Part shown: piece by piece, positions 39,719 through 48,623 of the stretch
Layout of the letters: each line of letters starts with the position of its first letter
Numbering within the stretch: position 1 is the stretch's first letter
NCBI RefSeq assembly: GCF_030816075.1
Contig: NZ_JAUSXO010000001.1
Coordinates: 3,782,001 to 3,846,000 of the forward strand
Source of the DNA: Arthrobacter agilis
GTDB lineage: Bacteria > Actinomycetota > Actinomycetes > Actinomycetales > Micrococcaceae
DNA length: 64,000 nucleotides
Reading direction: 5' to 3'
Notes under the pieces: model-generated
Databases searched by the model: none
What the model saw: the letters and a program-made list of their open reading frames with translations, nothing else
What the model was told of the DNA's origin: nothing
Program-made: the position numbers and the translations under genes

Positions 39719-40908
39719 CGGTCGAGGTCCTTCCGGGACAGCAGGCTGACGGTCATCGCTTCGATGGCGAGGAGGGGCGACACATTGGTGCTCACGAGCC
39801 GCGTACGGACCTCGTTGATGGCCTCGAGCCGCAGCAGGGTGTCCTCGGCGCTCTCGCGGCGCGCGAACTCCTCGAGCTCGGGCCGCAGCGGTTCGTTCAC
39901 GAGCGGCTGCCCCGTGGACACCTGCAGCATGAGGACATCCCGGTAGAAGGAGATGAGGTCCGTCAGCGCGCGGTCGAAGTAGTCGTTCTTGGTGCGCTTC
40001 GCACGGCGTGTCTGGTCCTCCTCGAGGCGTTTGATCTGCGCGCGCAGGGACGGCGGCAGGGTCCCCGTCTCGGGGGCGCCGAGCGTGGCCAGCAGGGCGG
40101 CCCGCTCCTCGGCGTCGCGCTGCTCGAAGGAGCTCTGCGCCTCCGCCTCCGCGAGCTTCACGAGGTCGGCGGCTGCACGCATGGCGCCGGCCACGGAGCG
40201 CAGGGTCAGCGGGAGCCGGACGATCTGGTTGCGCCGCTCACGGGCGCCGTCGTCGGTCGCGAGGCGCTTCGCGACGCCGATGTGGCTCTGCGCGGCCCGG
40301 GCGGCCGCCTCGGCCGTGGCCGGATCGATGCCGTCGCGGGCCACGAGCAGATCGGCGACGTCCTGCACGGGGGGCAGCCGGAGGCCCACGGACCGGCAGC
40401 GCGACCGGATGGTGACGAGCACGTCGCCGGGGCTGGGCGCGCAGAGCAGCCAGATGGTGCGCGGCGGCGGCTCCTCGATGGCCTTGAGCAGCACGTTGGT
40501 GCTGCGCTCCTGCATGCGGTCGGCGTCCTCGACGATGATGATCCGCCACCGGCCCGTCGACGGTTTGTCCTGCGCCTTGCGGACGAGTTCACGGGCCTCG
40601 TCGATGCTGATGGTCACCTTCTCCGTGGTGACGTTGGTGAGGTCCGCGTGGGTCCCGGAGAGCACGGTGCGGCAGGCCTTGCACACGCCGCACCCGCGCT
40701 CGGTGAGGGCTTCCCGCTCGCAGAGCAGCGCCGCGGCGAACGCCCGGGCGGCGTTGGAGCGTCCCGAGCCGGGCGGGCCGGTGAAGAGCCAGGCGTGCGT
40801 GGGGGCACCGGACTCCGCGGCGCGGCGCAACTGCTCCACCACCTGCTCCTGGCCGCGCAGCTCGGCCCACACGCCCGTGGTCGGCAGGGTGTGCGGGACG
40901 GCGCTCAC
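39715..40908 (-). CDS. holB: DNA polymerase III subunit delta'
   Basis: 397 residues. A clamp-loader subunit of the replicative polymerase. The P-loop reads GPPGSGRS, with Arg for Lys, as expected because delta' does not hydrolyse ATP. The zinc module is CGVCKACRTVLSG with an upstream Cys. The sensor region DADRMQERSTNVLLKAIEEP follows. The gene overlaps tmk by 4 bases, the usual actinobacterial tmk-holB pair. Confidence 0.94.
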   Translation of the reverse strand: MSAVPHTLPTTGVWAELRGQEQVVEQLRRAAESGAPTHAWLFTGPPGSGRSNAARAFAAALLCEREALTERGCGVCKACRTVLSGTHADLTNVTTEKVTISIDEARELVRKAQDKPSTGRWRIIIVEDADRMQERSTNVLLKAIEEPPPRTIWLLCAPSPGDVLVTIRSRCRSVGLRLPPVQDVADLLVARDGIDPATAEAAARAAQSHIGVAKRLATDDGARERRNQIVRLPLTLRSVAGAMRAAADLVKLAEAEAQSSFEQRDAEERAALLATLGAPETGTLPPSLRAQIKRLEEDQTRRAKRTKNDYFDRALTDLISFYRDVLMLQVSTGQPLVNEPLRPELEEFARRESAEDTLLRLEAINEVRTRLVSTNVSPLLAIEAMTVSLLSRKDLDR

Positions 40909-41552
40909 GCGGACACCCGGGGCAGGGCCCCGAGGATCGCCGCGTGCAGTTCCTCGGGTGCGCCGGACGCGTTCAGCACGAGGTACCGCTCCGGGGCGAG
41001 GCGCGCGAGGTCCAGGAAGGCGGCCCGGATGCTGGCGTGGAAGCCGTCGGGTTCGGACTCGAGGCGGTCCTCGGGAGCGGCGCCGGCGGTGCGCCGGCTG
41101 CGGCCCTCCGCCGGGTCGACGTCGAGCAGGACGGTGAGGTCCGGGCGGAGGCCCTCGGTGGCCCAGAGGTTCACGTCGAGGACGGGAGCCGTCCCGAGGC
41201 CGCGGCCGGCCCCCTGGTAGGCGACGGAGGAATCGATGTAGCGGTCGCAGACGACGACGTCGCCGCGCCGCAGGGCGGGCAGGATCACCTGGTGGACGTG
41301 TGCTGCGCGTGAGGCGGCGAACATGAGGGCCTCAGTCCGCGCGTCGATCTCGCCGTGGCCGTGCTCGAGGACGAGGGAGCGCAGCGCCTCGCCGATCGGG
41401 GTGCCGCCCGGTTCCCGCGTCCGGACCACCGTGTGGCCGTCGGCCTCGAGGGCCCGGCAGAGCAGCGTCGCCTGGGTGGACTTGCCGGCACCGTCGCCGC
41501 CTTCGAGGGCGACGAAGAGCCCGGGGAGTCCGTGCGGGAGGTGAGAGGTCAC
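40905..41552 (-). CDS. tmk: Thymidylate kinase
   Basis: 215 residues, GTG start. It converts dTMP to dTDP. The P-loop is ALEGGDGAGKSTQ, the dTMP-binding motif is TREPGGTPIGE and the DRY motif is VVCDRYIDSSVAYQGAGRGLG. The start codon is preceded by TAGGCT and 6 bases, with no Shine-Dalgarno, so the mRNA is probably leaderless. Divergent from the PLP enzyme. Confidence 0.96.
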   Translation of the reverse strand: MTSHLPHGLPGLFVALEGGDGAGKSTQATLLCRALEADGHTVVRTREPGGTPIGEALRSLVLEHGHGEIDARTEALMFAASRAAHVHQVILPALRRGDVVVCDRYIDSSVAYQGAGRGLGTAPVLDVNLWATEGLRPDLTVLLDVDPAEGRSRRTAGAAPEDRLESEPDGFHASIRAAFLDLARLAPERYLVLNASGAPEELHAAILGALPRVSA

Positions 41553-41558
41553 AGGTTC

Positions 41559-41627
41559 AGCCTACCGAGTGGCGGCGACCTTTGGCCCGGTAACAGTTGC
41601 AGGCGGGATCGGCCACGGCGCTAGGCT
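41559..41627. promoter_or_regulatory. Divergent leaderless -10 boxes of tmk and the PLP enzyme
   Basis: TAGGCT on the minus strand (41564-41559) lies 6 bases before the tmk GTG. An identical TAGGCT on the plus strand (41622-41627) lies 6 bases before the ATG at 41634. Confidence 0.6.
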
Positions 41628-41633
41628 CGGCCC

Positions 41634-42860
41634 ATGGCATCCCTGCGCTCCGACCTGGCCCCCGACACCCTCACCGTCGCGGCGGGGCGCCCTCCCCGCG
41701 AGCACGACGCCCCCGTCAACGCGCCGATCGTCCTCACGACGACCTACCACGAGACACGCGCCCCCCAGCCGGGCGACCGCATCTACGCGCGCGGCTCCAA
41801 CCCCACCTGGGACCCGTTCGAGGAGGCGCTCGGCGCCCTCGAAGGGGCGGAGCTGCCGGCGCTCGTCTTCTCCTCGGGCCTCGGGGCCGCGGCGGCCGCC
41901 CTCTCACTCGTCCCCGGCGGGGGAGCGGTCCTCATGCCGCGCCACGCCTACGCCGGCTCGCTCGGCCTCGCCGCCGATCTCGCCGCCCAGGGCCGCTTCG
42001 AGCTGCGCGTCGTCGACGTCGCGGACACCGCCGCCGTCCTCGCGGAACTGGCCGCGCTCGCGGGGCGGTTCGACGCCGGCCAGGTGATGCTGTGGCTCGA
42101 GAGCCCCACGAACCCGATGCTCGAGGTCGCCGAACTCACCGTCCTGACCGATGCCGCCCACGCGGCCGGCGCCGTCGTCGTCGCCGACAACACGTTCAAC
42201 ACGCCCATCGTGCACCGACCCCTGGAGGCCGGCGTCGACGTCGTCCTGCATTCCGTCACCAAGTGGCTGGCCGGCCACTCCGACGTCGTGCTCGGGGCGC
42301 TCGTGACGTCCGACGCCGCGCTGCGCGAGCGCCTCCTGGCCCACCGGACGCTGCACGGCGCGATCGCGGGACCGTTCGAGGTCTGGCTCGCGCTCCGGGG
42401 GCTGCGCACGCTCGCGCTGCGCATGGAGCGGAGCCAGGGCACCGCCCTGGCGCTCGCCTACCGCCTCGCCGAGCATCCCGCCGTCCGCCGCGTGCGGTAC
42501 CCGGGCCTCCCATCGGATCCGGGCCACGAGCGTGCGGCGTCGCAGTTCAACGGCTTCGGCGGGATCGTGAGCATCGAGCTCGACGACGTCGCCACCGCGG
42601 ACGCGCTCGTCGCGGCCGTCCGCCTGTGGCTCCCCGCCACCTCCCTCGGGGGCGTCGAGTCGCTGGTCGAGCGACGACGGCGCCAGCCCGCCGAACCGCT
42701 CACCGTGCCCGAGGCGCTCGTGCGCCTGTCCGTCGGCATCGAGAATCCCGACGACCTCTGGGAGGACCTCGACCAGGCCCTCCGCCGGGCCGCCGGCGGG
42801 GAGGTCCTCCCGGAGCTCACCGCCTCCCGTGCATCCCGCGAGGCGGGCCAGCTAAGCTGA
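41634..42860 (+). CDS. PLP-dependent trans-sulfuration enzyme (cystathionine gamma-synthase-like)
   Basis: 408 residues. The family makes or breaks cystathionine and related thioethers using pyridoxal phosphate. RIYARGSNPTWDPFEEALGA matches the YSRxxNPT motif. The PLP Asp lies in VVVADNTFNTPI and the PLP Lys in HSVTKWLAGHSDVVLG. LRLSVGIENPDDL is the C-terminal signature. Synthase, lyase or O-acetylhomoserine sulfhydrylase activity cannot be separated from sequence alone. Confidence 0.88.
   Translation: MASLRSDLAPDTLTVAAGRPPREHDAPVNAPIVLTTTYHETRAPQPGDRIYARGSNPTWDPFEEALGALEGAELPALVFSSGLGAAAAALSLVPGGGAVLMPRHAYAGSLGLAADLAAQGRFELRVVDVADTAAVLAELAALAGRFDAGQVMLWLESPTNPMLEVAELTVLTDAAHAAGAVVVADNTFNTPIVHRPLEAGVDVVLHSVTKWLAGHSDVVLGALVTSDAALRERLLAHRTLHGAIAGPFEVWLALRGLRTLALRMERSQGTALALAYRLAEHPAVRRVRYPGLPSDPGHERAASQFNGFGGIVSIELDDVATADALVAAVRLWLPATSLGGVESLVERRRRQPAEPLTVPEALVRLSVGIENPDDLWEDLDQALRRAAGGEVLPELTASRASREAGQLS
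42853..42858 (+). promoter_or_regulatory. Leaderless -10 box of the DUF2516 gene
   Basis: TAAGCT lies 6 bases before the GTG at 42865 and overlaps the stop of the upstream gene. Confidence 0.5.
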
Positions 42861-42864
42861 ACCC

Positions 42865-43194
42865 GTGGCTCTCGTTTACGCAACCCAGTACTACCTCTAC
42901 CTCGCGCTCGGCCTGGTCGCGCTCGGTATCGAGGTGTGGGCCTTCACCGACTGCGTGCGGCGCCCCGGGACGGCCTTCGAGGCCGCCTTCAAGCGGACCA
43001 AGGGTTTCTGGCTCGCCCTCACGGGCGGCGCCGTCGTCGTCGGCCTGCTGTCCACGCTGAGCAGCCAGGGCGGCTTCAACCTCTTCCAGCTCGTCGCCAT
43101 CATCGCGGCGTGCGTGTACCTCGCCGACGTCAAGCCGGCCGTCAGCCAGACCACCGGTCGCGGCGGCAACTACGGACCGTACGGCCCCTGGTAG
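42865..43194 (+). CDS. DUF2516 family membrane protein
   Basis: 109 residues, GTG start. Three membrane segments (about 5-25, 45-65, 70-88). The LGLVALGIEVWAFTDCVRRP stretch and a C-terminus ending GNYGPYGPW are typical of this actinobacterial family, whose function is unknown. It starts 4 bases after the PLP enzyme stop but appears to have its own leaderless promoter. Confidence 0.85.
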   Translation: MALVYATQYYLYLALGLVALGIEVWAFTDCVRRPGTAFEAAFKRTKGFWLALTGGAVVVGLLSTLSSQGGFNLFQLVAIIAACVYLADVKPAVSQTTGRGGNYGPYGPW

Positions 43195-43215
43195 GCCGGT
43201 CGTCCGGCCGGGGCG

Positions 43216-44016
43216 TCAGCCCGGCCGCACGGCGTCCCACGCCACGGTGACCTCGCCGAGCCGCCACCGGGACGGACCGTCCAGCAACGGCCAGCCGTCC
43301 GCCTTCATCGCCGCGCACGTCGCCATCCAGCGCTGCCGGTTGCCGAAGGACGCGAGTGCCGCGGCGTCGAGCCAGGCCTTGTCCAGGGCCCGGAGGTACG
43401 CGTGGACGCGTTCGCTGGGGACGTTGCGGTGGATCAGCGCCTTCGGCAGCCGCTCCGCGACGTCGGAGGGCAGCCCGAAGGCCCCGAAGCGCAGCGAGAT
43501 GCTCAGTGACACCGGGCCCTCGCGGTCGAGGGTCGCCCACGTGGCGCGGCGTCCGATCTCGTCGCACGTCCCGTCGATGAACATCCCTCCGGGTGCCAGG
43601 CGGGCACGCACCTCGTCCCAGTAGGCGGCGTACTCGTCCTCGTCGTACTGCCGCAGCACGTTGAAGGCGCGCACGACGACTGGCCGCCGGCCGTCCAGCG
43701 GCAGTTCGAAGCCGCCCTGCCGGAAGCAGAGGCCCGGGCGGGCGAGCGGCTCCGCGGCGGCCACCCGGGCGGGGTCGATCTCGATGCCGACCACCTCGAC
43801 GTCGTCGCGCAGGGCGCGCAGGCGGGTGAACAGCTCGACGGCGGTGACCGGGGCCGCCCCGTAGCCGAGGTCGACGACGAGCGGGTCCGCGGCGCGGCGG
43901 AGGCGATGCCCCTGGGGGCCGGCCAGCCAGCGGTCCATGCGCCGGAGGCGGTTGGGGTTGGTGGTGCCGCGGGTGATGGTCCCGAGGGGTTTCGGGGGAC
44001 GGGGACGCGAAGGCAC
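43216..44016 (-). CDS. Class I SAM-dependent methyltransferase
   Basis: 266 residues, GTG start. The SAM-binding motif I is VVDLGYGAAPVTAVEL and motif II is VEVVGIEIDPARVAAAEPLA. LPLDGRRPVVVRAFNVLRQY and MFIDGTCDEIGRRATW follow. The substrate cannot be read from the sequence. It is monocistronic and faces the DUF2516 gene tail to tail. Confidence 0.8.
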   Translation of the reverse strand: MPSRPRPPKPLGTITRGTTNPNRLRRMDRWLAGPQGHRLRRAADPLVVDLGYGAAPVTAVELFTRLRALRDDVEVVGIEIDPARVAAAEPLARPGLCFRQGGFELPLDGRRPVVVRAFNVLRQYDEDEYAAYWDEVRARLAPGGMFIDGTCDEIGRRATWATLDREGPVSLSISLRFGAFGLPSDVAERLPKALIHRNVPSERVHAYLRALDKAWLDAAALASFGNRQRWMATCAAMKADGWPLLDGPSRWRLGEVTVAWDAVRPG

Positions 44017-44022
44017 CCGTCA

Positions 44023-44028
44023 AGGGTA
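44023..44028 (-). promoter_or_regulatory. Leaderless -10 box of the methyltransferase
   Basis: On the minus strand TACCCT lies 6 bases before the GTG. No Shine-Dalgarno fits between. Confidence 0.45.
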
Positions 44029-44178
44029 GGGCACCGCCGGCAGGTTGCCGCGCCGCGCGGCCGCCCCCACAGGGGCCCTTCGCCCAGTCCACGCCGTTGC
44101 AGCGGGCCGGCGCGTGACCATCGTCATACGACGCCTGCGGCATGACCGCCGGCAGTGCGATACGGCAGACTGGAACCC

Positions 44179-44925
44179 ATGACCTACACACTGATCCTGC
44201 TGCGCCACGGGCAGAGCGAATGGAACGAGAAGAACCTCTTCACCGGCTGGGTGGACGTCGCACTCACGGAGAAGGGCCGCGAGGAGGCCACCCGCGGCGG
44301 ACACCTGCTGGTCGAGGCCGGCATCCTTCCCGACATCGTCTACACGTCACGGCAGAAGCGCGCCATCATCACCGCGAATCTCGCCCTCGAGGCCGCCGAC
44401 CGCAGCTGGATCGACGTCAAGCGCAACTGGCGGCTCAACGAGCGCCACTACGGTGCGCTCCAGGGCAAGGACAAGGCCCAGACCCTCGCGGAGTTCGGCG
44501 AGGAGCAGTTCATGGAATGGCGCCGGTCCTACGACACCCCGCCGCCGCCGCTCGACGACGCCAGCGAGTACTCGCAGGCGAACGATCCGCGCTACGCGGA
44601 CCTCGGCGACGACGTCCCCCGCACCGAGTGCCTCAAGGACGTCCTCGACCGCTTCCTGCCCTACTGGGAGTCCGACATCACGGCGGACATCAGGGCCGGC
44701 AGGACCGTCCTGATCGCCGCGCACGGCAACTCGCTGCGCGCCCTCGTGAAGCACCTCGACGGCATCAGCGACAAGGACATCGCCTCGCTGAACATCCCCA
44801 CGGGCATCCCGCTCGTGTACGAACTGGACGAGGACCTCAAGCCGGTCAAGGCCGGCGGCACCTACCTCGACGCCGACGCTGCGGCAGCCGCCATCGAGGC
44901 GGTCGCGAACCAGGGCAAGCACTGA
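44179..44925 (+). CDS. gpmA: 2,3-bisphosphoglycerate-dependent phosphoglycerate mutase
   Basis: 248 residues from the ATG at 44179. A glycolytic enzyme that interconverts 3- and 2-phosphoglycerate. The phospho-His motif [20 protein letters not shown] is complete, and [20 protein letters not shown] supplies the second His. [15 protein letters not shown] is typical. Next to phoU/senX3-regX3, as in mycobacteria and corynebacteria. Confidence 0.97.
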   Translation: MTYTLILLRHGQSEWNEKNLFTGWVDVALTEKGREEATRGGHLLVEAGILPDIVYTSRQKRAIITANLALEAADRSWIDVKRNWRLNERHYGALQGKDKAQTLAEFGEEQFMEWRRSYDTPPPPLDDASEYSQANDPRYADLGDDVPRTECLKDVLDRFLPYWESDITADIRAGRTVLIAAHGNSLRALVKHLDGISDKDIASLNIPTGIPLVYELDEDLKPVKAGGTYLDADAAAAAIEAVANQGKH

Positions 44926-44956
44926 CCCCTGCACTCTCTGACCCCTGCATTCGCAG

Positions 44957-44992
44957 GAACGACGGCGGCCCCTCGCAGGGCCGCCGTCGTTC
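44957..44992. terminator. Strong hairpin between converging gpmA and phoU
   Basis: Perfect 15-bp arms (44957-44971 and 44978-44992) around a 6-base loop. A smaller REP-like stem (CCTGC/GCAGG) precedes it. No long T-run; probably a bidirectional terminator. Confidence 0.7.
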
Positions 44993-45018
44993 TGTCGTAC
45001 AGTCGCTTCGGGTGGGCG

Positions 45019-45678
45019 TCAGTTCAGCGGTGCGCTGGGCTGCCATTCGCCGGTGACGAGGTAGGTGACCTTGCGGGCCACCGAGACGCCGTGGTCCGCG
45101 AAGCGCTCGTAGTAGCGGCTGGCGAGGGTGACATCGACGGTGGTCGGTGCGGTCTCGTTCCAGTCCTCGGCGGCGACGGTCCTGAACACGCTGGCGTGCA
45201 GTTCGTTCACCCGGCTGTTGGCGGCGTTGATCTCGTTGCTCAGGTCGAGGTTGCGCGTCTCGAGGAGCTCCGTGACCTTCGCGGCGATCTGCACGTCGAG
45301 CTCGGCGAACTCGTCGAAGGTGGCCCGGATGCCCTCGGGGATGACGTTCGCGGGGAAGCGCAGGCGGGCGAGCTGGGCCACGTGGCGGGCGAGGTCCCCC
45401 ATCCGTTCGAGGGAGGCGCTCATCCGCAGCGCGCCGACGATCATGCGCAGGTCGGATGCCACGGGCCCCTGCAGGGCGAGGATGTCGATCGCCCGTTCGT
45501 CGAGGGAGTTCTGGAGGAAGTCGATGCGCGCGTCGGCGGCGATGACTTCCTGTGCGAGCTCGGTGTCGGCTCCCTGGAAGGCCGTGTTGGCCTTCTGGAT
45601 CGCCTCGGACACGAGCTGCGAGATCTCGATCAGCTCCTCGCCGATCTGATGTAGCTCGGCCTGAAAAACCTTACGCAC
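45019..45678 (-). CDS. phoU: Phosphate-signalling regulator PhoU
   Basis: 219 residues, GTG start with AAGGA 7 bases upstream. PhoU forms two three-helix bundles and damps the SenX3/RegX3 phosphate response. The repeats show VIAADARIDFLQNSLDERAI and ARHVAQLARLRFP. Divergent from senX3 across 164 bases that hold a phosphate-box-like repeat, the standard actinobacterial arrangement. Confidence 0.95.
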   Translation of the reverse strand: MRKVFQAELHQIGEELIEISQLVSEAIQKANTAFQGADTELAQEVIAADARIDFLQNSLDERAIDILALQGPVASDLRMIVGALRMSASLERMGDLARHVAQLARLRFPANVIPEGIRATFDEFAELDVQIAAKVTELLETRNLDLSNEINAANSRVNELHASVFRTVAAEDWNETAPTTVDVTLASRYYERFADHGVSVARKVTYLVTGEWQPSAPLN

Positions 45679-45743
45679 GTAGGCGTCCTTCCCATTCTGT
45701 GTCGTCCAACGGTGCAGTCTCCCGACGAGCGTTCCAGCCGGCG

Positions 45744-45782
45744 ATGAACGGTTGCCCCGCTTTGTGTGAACGTTAGTTGAAC
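45744..45782. promoter_or_regulatory. Pho-box-like direct repeats between phoU and senX3
   Basis: GTGAAC (45766-45771) and TTGAAC (45777-45782) start 11 bases apart. ATGAAC (45744-45749) starts two 11-base steps earlier. On the other strand they read GTTCA, as in the PhoP/RegX3 11-bp repeat units. Confidence 0.6.
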
Positions 45783-45830
45783 CACTGAGCTATTGCCACC
45801 GGATCGGCCGGGACCGGAAATCGCAACGCA

Positions 45831-45836
45831 TAAGCT
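45831..45836 (+). promoter_or_regulatory. Leaderless -10 box of senX3
   Basis: TAAGCT lies 6 bases before GTG 45843, which supports that GTG over the ATG at 45837 as the true start. Confidence 0.55.
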
Positions 45837-45842
45837 ATGACC

Positions 45843-47079
45843 GTGGACCCCCTTCTCCTGACGCTCGTGGCCGGGCTGGTCGGCCTTGCCCTCGGCGTGA
45901 GCGGCATGGCGGCGTTCCGTGCGAGTGAGGCGCAGCGGCTCCGGCTCCTCTACGAGGACGAGCCCTCCCTGCCCGACGGCGCCCGCCGAGGTCCTGTCGA
46001 TCATCGGCCGCGCGTATGTCATCGTGGACGCGATCGACGGCGTCGTGCGCGCCAGCCCCGCGGCCTACGCCTTCGGGCTCGTGCGGGGCCACACCGTGGT
46101 CCATTCAGAACTCCTGGAGCTCACCGCCCGCGTCCGGCGCGATGGGGTGATCGAGCAGCAGCAGCTCGAGCTCCCCCGGGGGCCCCTCGGCCAGGGCATG
46201 ATCGTGGTCCAGGTCCGCGTGGCGGCCCTGGGCGCCGAGTACATCCTGATCCTGGCGGACGACCGCACCGAGATCACCCGCAGCGAGGAGATCCGCAACG
46301 ACTTCGTCGCGAACGTGTCCCACGAGCTGAAGACGCCCGTGGGCGCCATCTCCCTCCTCGCCGAGGCGATCGACGACGCCGCCGAGGACGAGGTGGCGGT
46401 GCGCCGGTTCGCGCAGCGCATGCACAAGGAGTCGGGGCGCCTCTCGGCGCTCGTGCAGGACATCATCGAGCTCTCCCGCCTGCAGGGCGCCGACGTGGTG
46501 CGCCGCGGCAAGGCCGTGGACCTGAACTCGGTCATCGCCGAGGCCGTGGACCGCAACAAGCTGCCCGCCGAGAGCAAGCAGATCGACATCGTCGTCGGCG
46601 GCTCGGCTCCCACCCCCGTGTACGGCGACCGCGACCTGCTCATGACGGCGTTCCGCAACCTCATCGACAACGCCATCCGCTACTCGCCCGAGGGCACCCG
46701 TGTGGGGGTGGGCGTCCGGTCGCGGGAGGGACTCGTGCAGGTCTCGGTCACGGACCAGGGCCCGGGGATCACCCCGGAGGAACAGGAGCGCATCTTCGAG
46801 CGGTTCTACCGGATCGACGCCGCCCGCTCCCGCCAGACCGGCGGCACGGGCCTCGGCCTCAGCATCGTCAAGCACGTGGTCTCGAACCACGGCGGTGAGG
46901 TGACCGTGTGGTCGCAGACCGGGCAGGGCAGCACGTTCACGGTCCGCCTGCCCGAGATGGAGGGGTCCACCGAGGACGACGCATCGGCCGGATCGGACGG
47001 CGCGGTGGTGCAGGGCGCCGACAGGAAGTCGGCGAGGAAGGGCAGCACCGCTGCCCACGAGCAGGGAGTCACGGCTTGA
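45843..47079 (+). pseudogene. senX3: Sensor histidine kinase SenX3, reading frame broken by one base
   Basis: I place the start at GTG 45843. The first 45 residues form a membrane helix (LLLTLVAGLVGLALGVSGMA). The frame then shifts near 45982. Dropping one C from the CCC at 45982-45984 joins DEPSLPDGA to AEVLSIIGRAYVIVDAIDG and gives about 411 residues. Downstream are a PAS-like domain, the phospho-His box (NVSHELKTPVGAISLLAEAI), the N box (FRNLIDNAIRYSPEG) and the G boxes (VTDQGPGITPEEQERIFERF; GGTGLGLSIVKHV). The kinase senses phosphate starvation with PhoU and phosphorylates RegX3. All later motifs are intact, so a sequence error is likelier than a dead gene. Confidence 0.88.
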
Positions 47080-47756
47080 GCCGCATCATGATCGTCGAGG
47101 ACGAGGAATCGTTCAGCGACCCGCTGTCCTACCTCCTGGGCAAGGAGGGGTACGAGGTGTCCGTCGTGGACAACGGCCTCGACGCCATCACGGAGTTCGA
47201 CCGCTCGGGAGCGGACCTCGTGCTGCTGGACCTCCAGCTGCCCGGGCTCTCCGGCACCGAGGTGTGCCGCCAGCTCCGCCAGCGCTCCAGCGTGCCGGTC
47301 ATCATGCTGACGGCCAAGGACGCGGAGATCGACAAGGTGGTGGGCCTCGAACTCGGTGCCGACGACTACGTGACCAAGCCGTACTCGTCCCGCGAACTCG
47401 TGGCACGCGTGCGTGCGGTGCTCCGGCGGCAGGGCGACCCCGAGGAGCTGATCTCCAACACCATCCAGGCCGGACCGGTCCGGATGGACATCGAGCGCCA
47501 CGTGGTGAGCGTCGACGGCGAGCAGGTGGCACTGCCGCTCAAGGAGTTCGAGCTGCTCGAGATGCTGCTCCGGAACTCCGGCAGGGTCCTGACGCGCGGC
47601 CAGCTGATCGACCGGGTGTGGGGATCGGACTACGTGGGGGACACCAAGACCCTCGACGTCCATGTGAAGCGGCTCCGCGGCAAGGTGGAGCCCGACCCGT
47701 CCAACCCGCGCTACCTCGTCACCGTCCGAGGCCTCGGCTACAAGTACGAGCCCTGA
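47076..47756 (+). CDS. regX3: Phosphate-response regulator RegX3
   Basis: 226 residues from the TTG at 47076, which overlaps the senX3 stop and gives the family start MSRIMIVEDEESFSDPLSYL. The receiver domain has the phospho-acceptor Asp52 in LVLLDLQLPG, then MLTAKD and DDYVTKPYS. The C-terminal OmpR-type winged helix has LKEFELLEMLLRNSGRVLTR and KTLDVHVKRLRGKVE. It activates phosphate-starvation genes. Possible autoregulation through the repeats at 45744-45782. Confidence 0.96.
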   Translation: MSRIMIVEDEESFSDPLSYLLGKEGYEVSVVDNGLDAITEFDRSGADLVLLDLQLPGLSGTEVCRQLRQRSSVPVIMLTAKDAEIDKVVGLELGADDYVTKPYSSRELVARVRAVLRRQGDPEELISNTIQAGPVRMDIERHVVSVDGEQVALPLKEFELLEMLLRNSGRVLTRGQLIDRVWGSDYVGDTKTLDVHVKRLRGKVEPDPSNPRYLVTVRGLGYKYEP

Positions 47757-47781
47757 GCGGCGCCGGGACGGTCCCGGACAC

Positions 47782-47820
47782 ACGACTGCCCGCCTCCGGA
47801 TCCCGGAGGCGGGCAGTCGT
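47782..47820. terminator. 18-bp perfect hairpin between regX3 and the lipoprotein gene
   Basis: Perfect 18-bp arms (47782-47799 and 47803-47820) flank a 3-base loop. It lies between converging genes. No T-run on either side, so it may act as a Rho-independent-like pause or mRNA end. Confidence 0.7.
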
Positions 47821-47835
47821 CTACGTGGGGCGGGG

Positions 47836-48366
47836 CTACTCGCCCTCGGCGGCTTCCTCGGTCGCGGCGGGCTCGCTCGGACGCGGGGTGTACCCGCCCG
47901 GGACGTACTCGCGGTACTCCTCGAGCGTCCCGTCGAGGACCGGCACCTCGAAGACGGCCTGCTCGCCCTCGACGTCGAACTCGACGTCGATCAGGGAGCC
48001 CGGGATGTCGTCGAGGCCCTCGAGGGTGGCGTCGTCCGAGGACTCCTCCTCGAACCTGAACTGGCCCTGGCCCTCGATCGTCACGTCGGTGGACGCTCCG
48101 CCGGCGCGGATGGAGAGGCTCACGGGGTCGTCGCTCGTGTTGAACACGGTGCCGACGAGGCGCCCGGCCGTCTCGTCGTCGCGGCCGACGATCAGGATGT
48201 TGCGCAGGAGCACCGGGCCGAGGTCCTTGACGATGCCGTCGGACGCGGCGTATCGCGTCGTCGTCGACTGCTCGGCGGTGAAGCTGCAGCCGGAGACGCC
48301 CAGCATCAGCAGTACGGCGCCGGCAGCAACGGACTGCTGCACGCGGTTCTTCGGTGCACTATTCAC
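47836..48366 (-). CDS. Putative lipoprotein of unknown function
   Basis: 176 residues from the GTG at 48366 (AGGAG 9 bases upstream). An upstream ATG would add 49 residues that overlap the promoter region and do not look coding. The signal peptide has a lipobox (VLLMLGVSGC). The mature part is acidic and beta-rich (VFNTSDDPVSLSIRAGG; VFEVPVLDGTLEEYREYVPG), similar in style to actinobacterial lipoproteins with copper- or DUF461/PCu(A)C-like beta folds. I see no copper ligands. Function unknown. Confidence 0.75.
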   Translation of the reverse strand: MNSAPKNRVQQSVAAGAVLLMLGVSGCSFTAEQSTTTRYAASDGIVKDLGPVLLRNILIVGRDDETAGRLVGTVFNTSDDPVSLSIRAGGASTDVTIEGQGQFRFEEESSDDATLEGLDDIPGSLIDVEFDVEGEQAVFEVPVLDGTLEEYREYVPGGYTPRPSEPAATEEAAEGE

Positions 48367-48591
48367 AGCACAGACTCCTGGGGGTTCTACAGGTGGGACG
48401 GGTGGATAATCCGGAGCGGACCTACTCAACAGACTATCGGCAACGCCGTCGAATCGTGGTGTCGGTTTCGTGGCCCACCCGCAGCCCGGATCACCAAAAA
48501 CTCCGGTCGTCAAGGGGCGAACTATAGTTCTTTCCGCTTGTTTCGGCCGTCTGACCTGCGAAAACGCGGCATCGGCGTGTCGTTACCGTGA

Positions 48592-48597
48592 TAAACT
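48592..48597 (+). promoter_or_regulatory. -10 box of carD
   Basis: TAAACT lies 26 bases before the carD ATG. A GGGGAAAG Shine-Dalgarno follows. The 257-base gap between the lipoprotein gene and carD holds promoters for both genes; I see nothing else in it. Confidence 0.5.
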
Positions 48598-48623
48598 GAT
48601 GGCCGGGAAAGGGGAAAGTCCAC

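Noticed and set aside
45837-45842. ATG at 45837 as senX3 start
   Set aside because: It directly abuts the TAAGCT -10 box, so it would lie before the transcript start; GTG 45843 fits the leaderless pattern.
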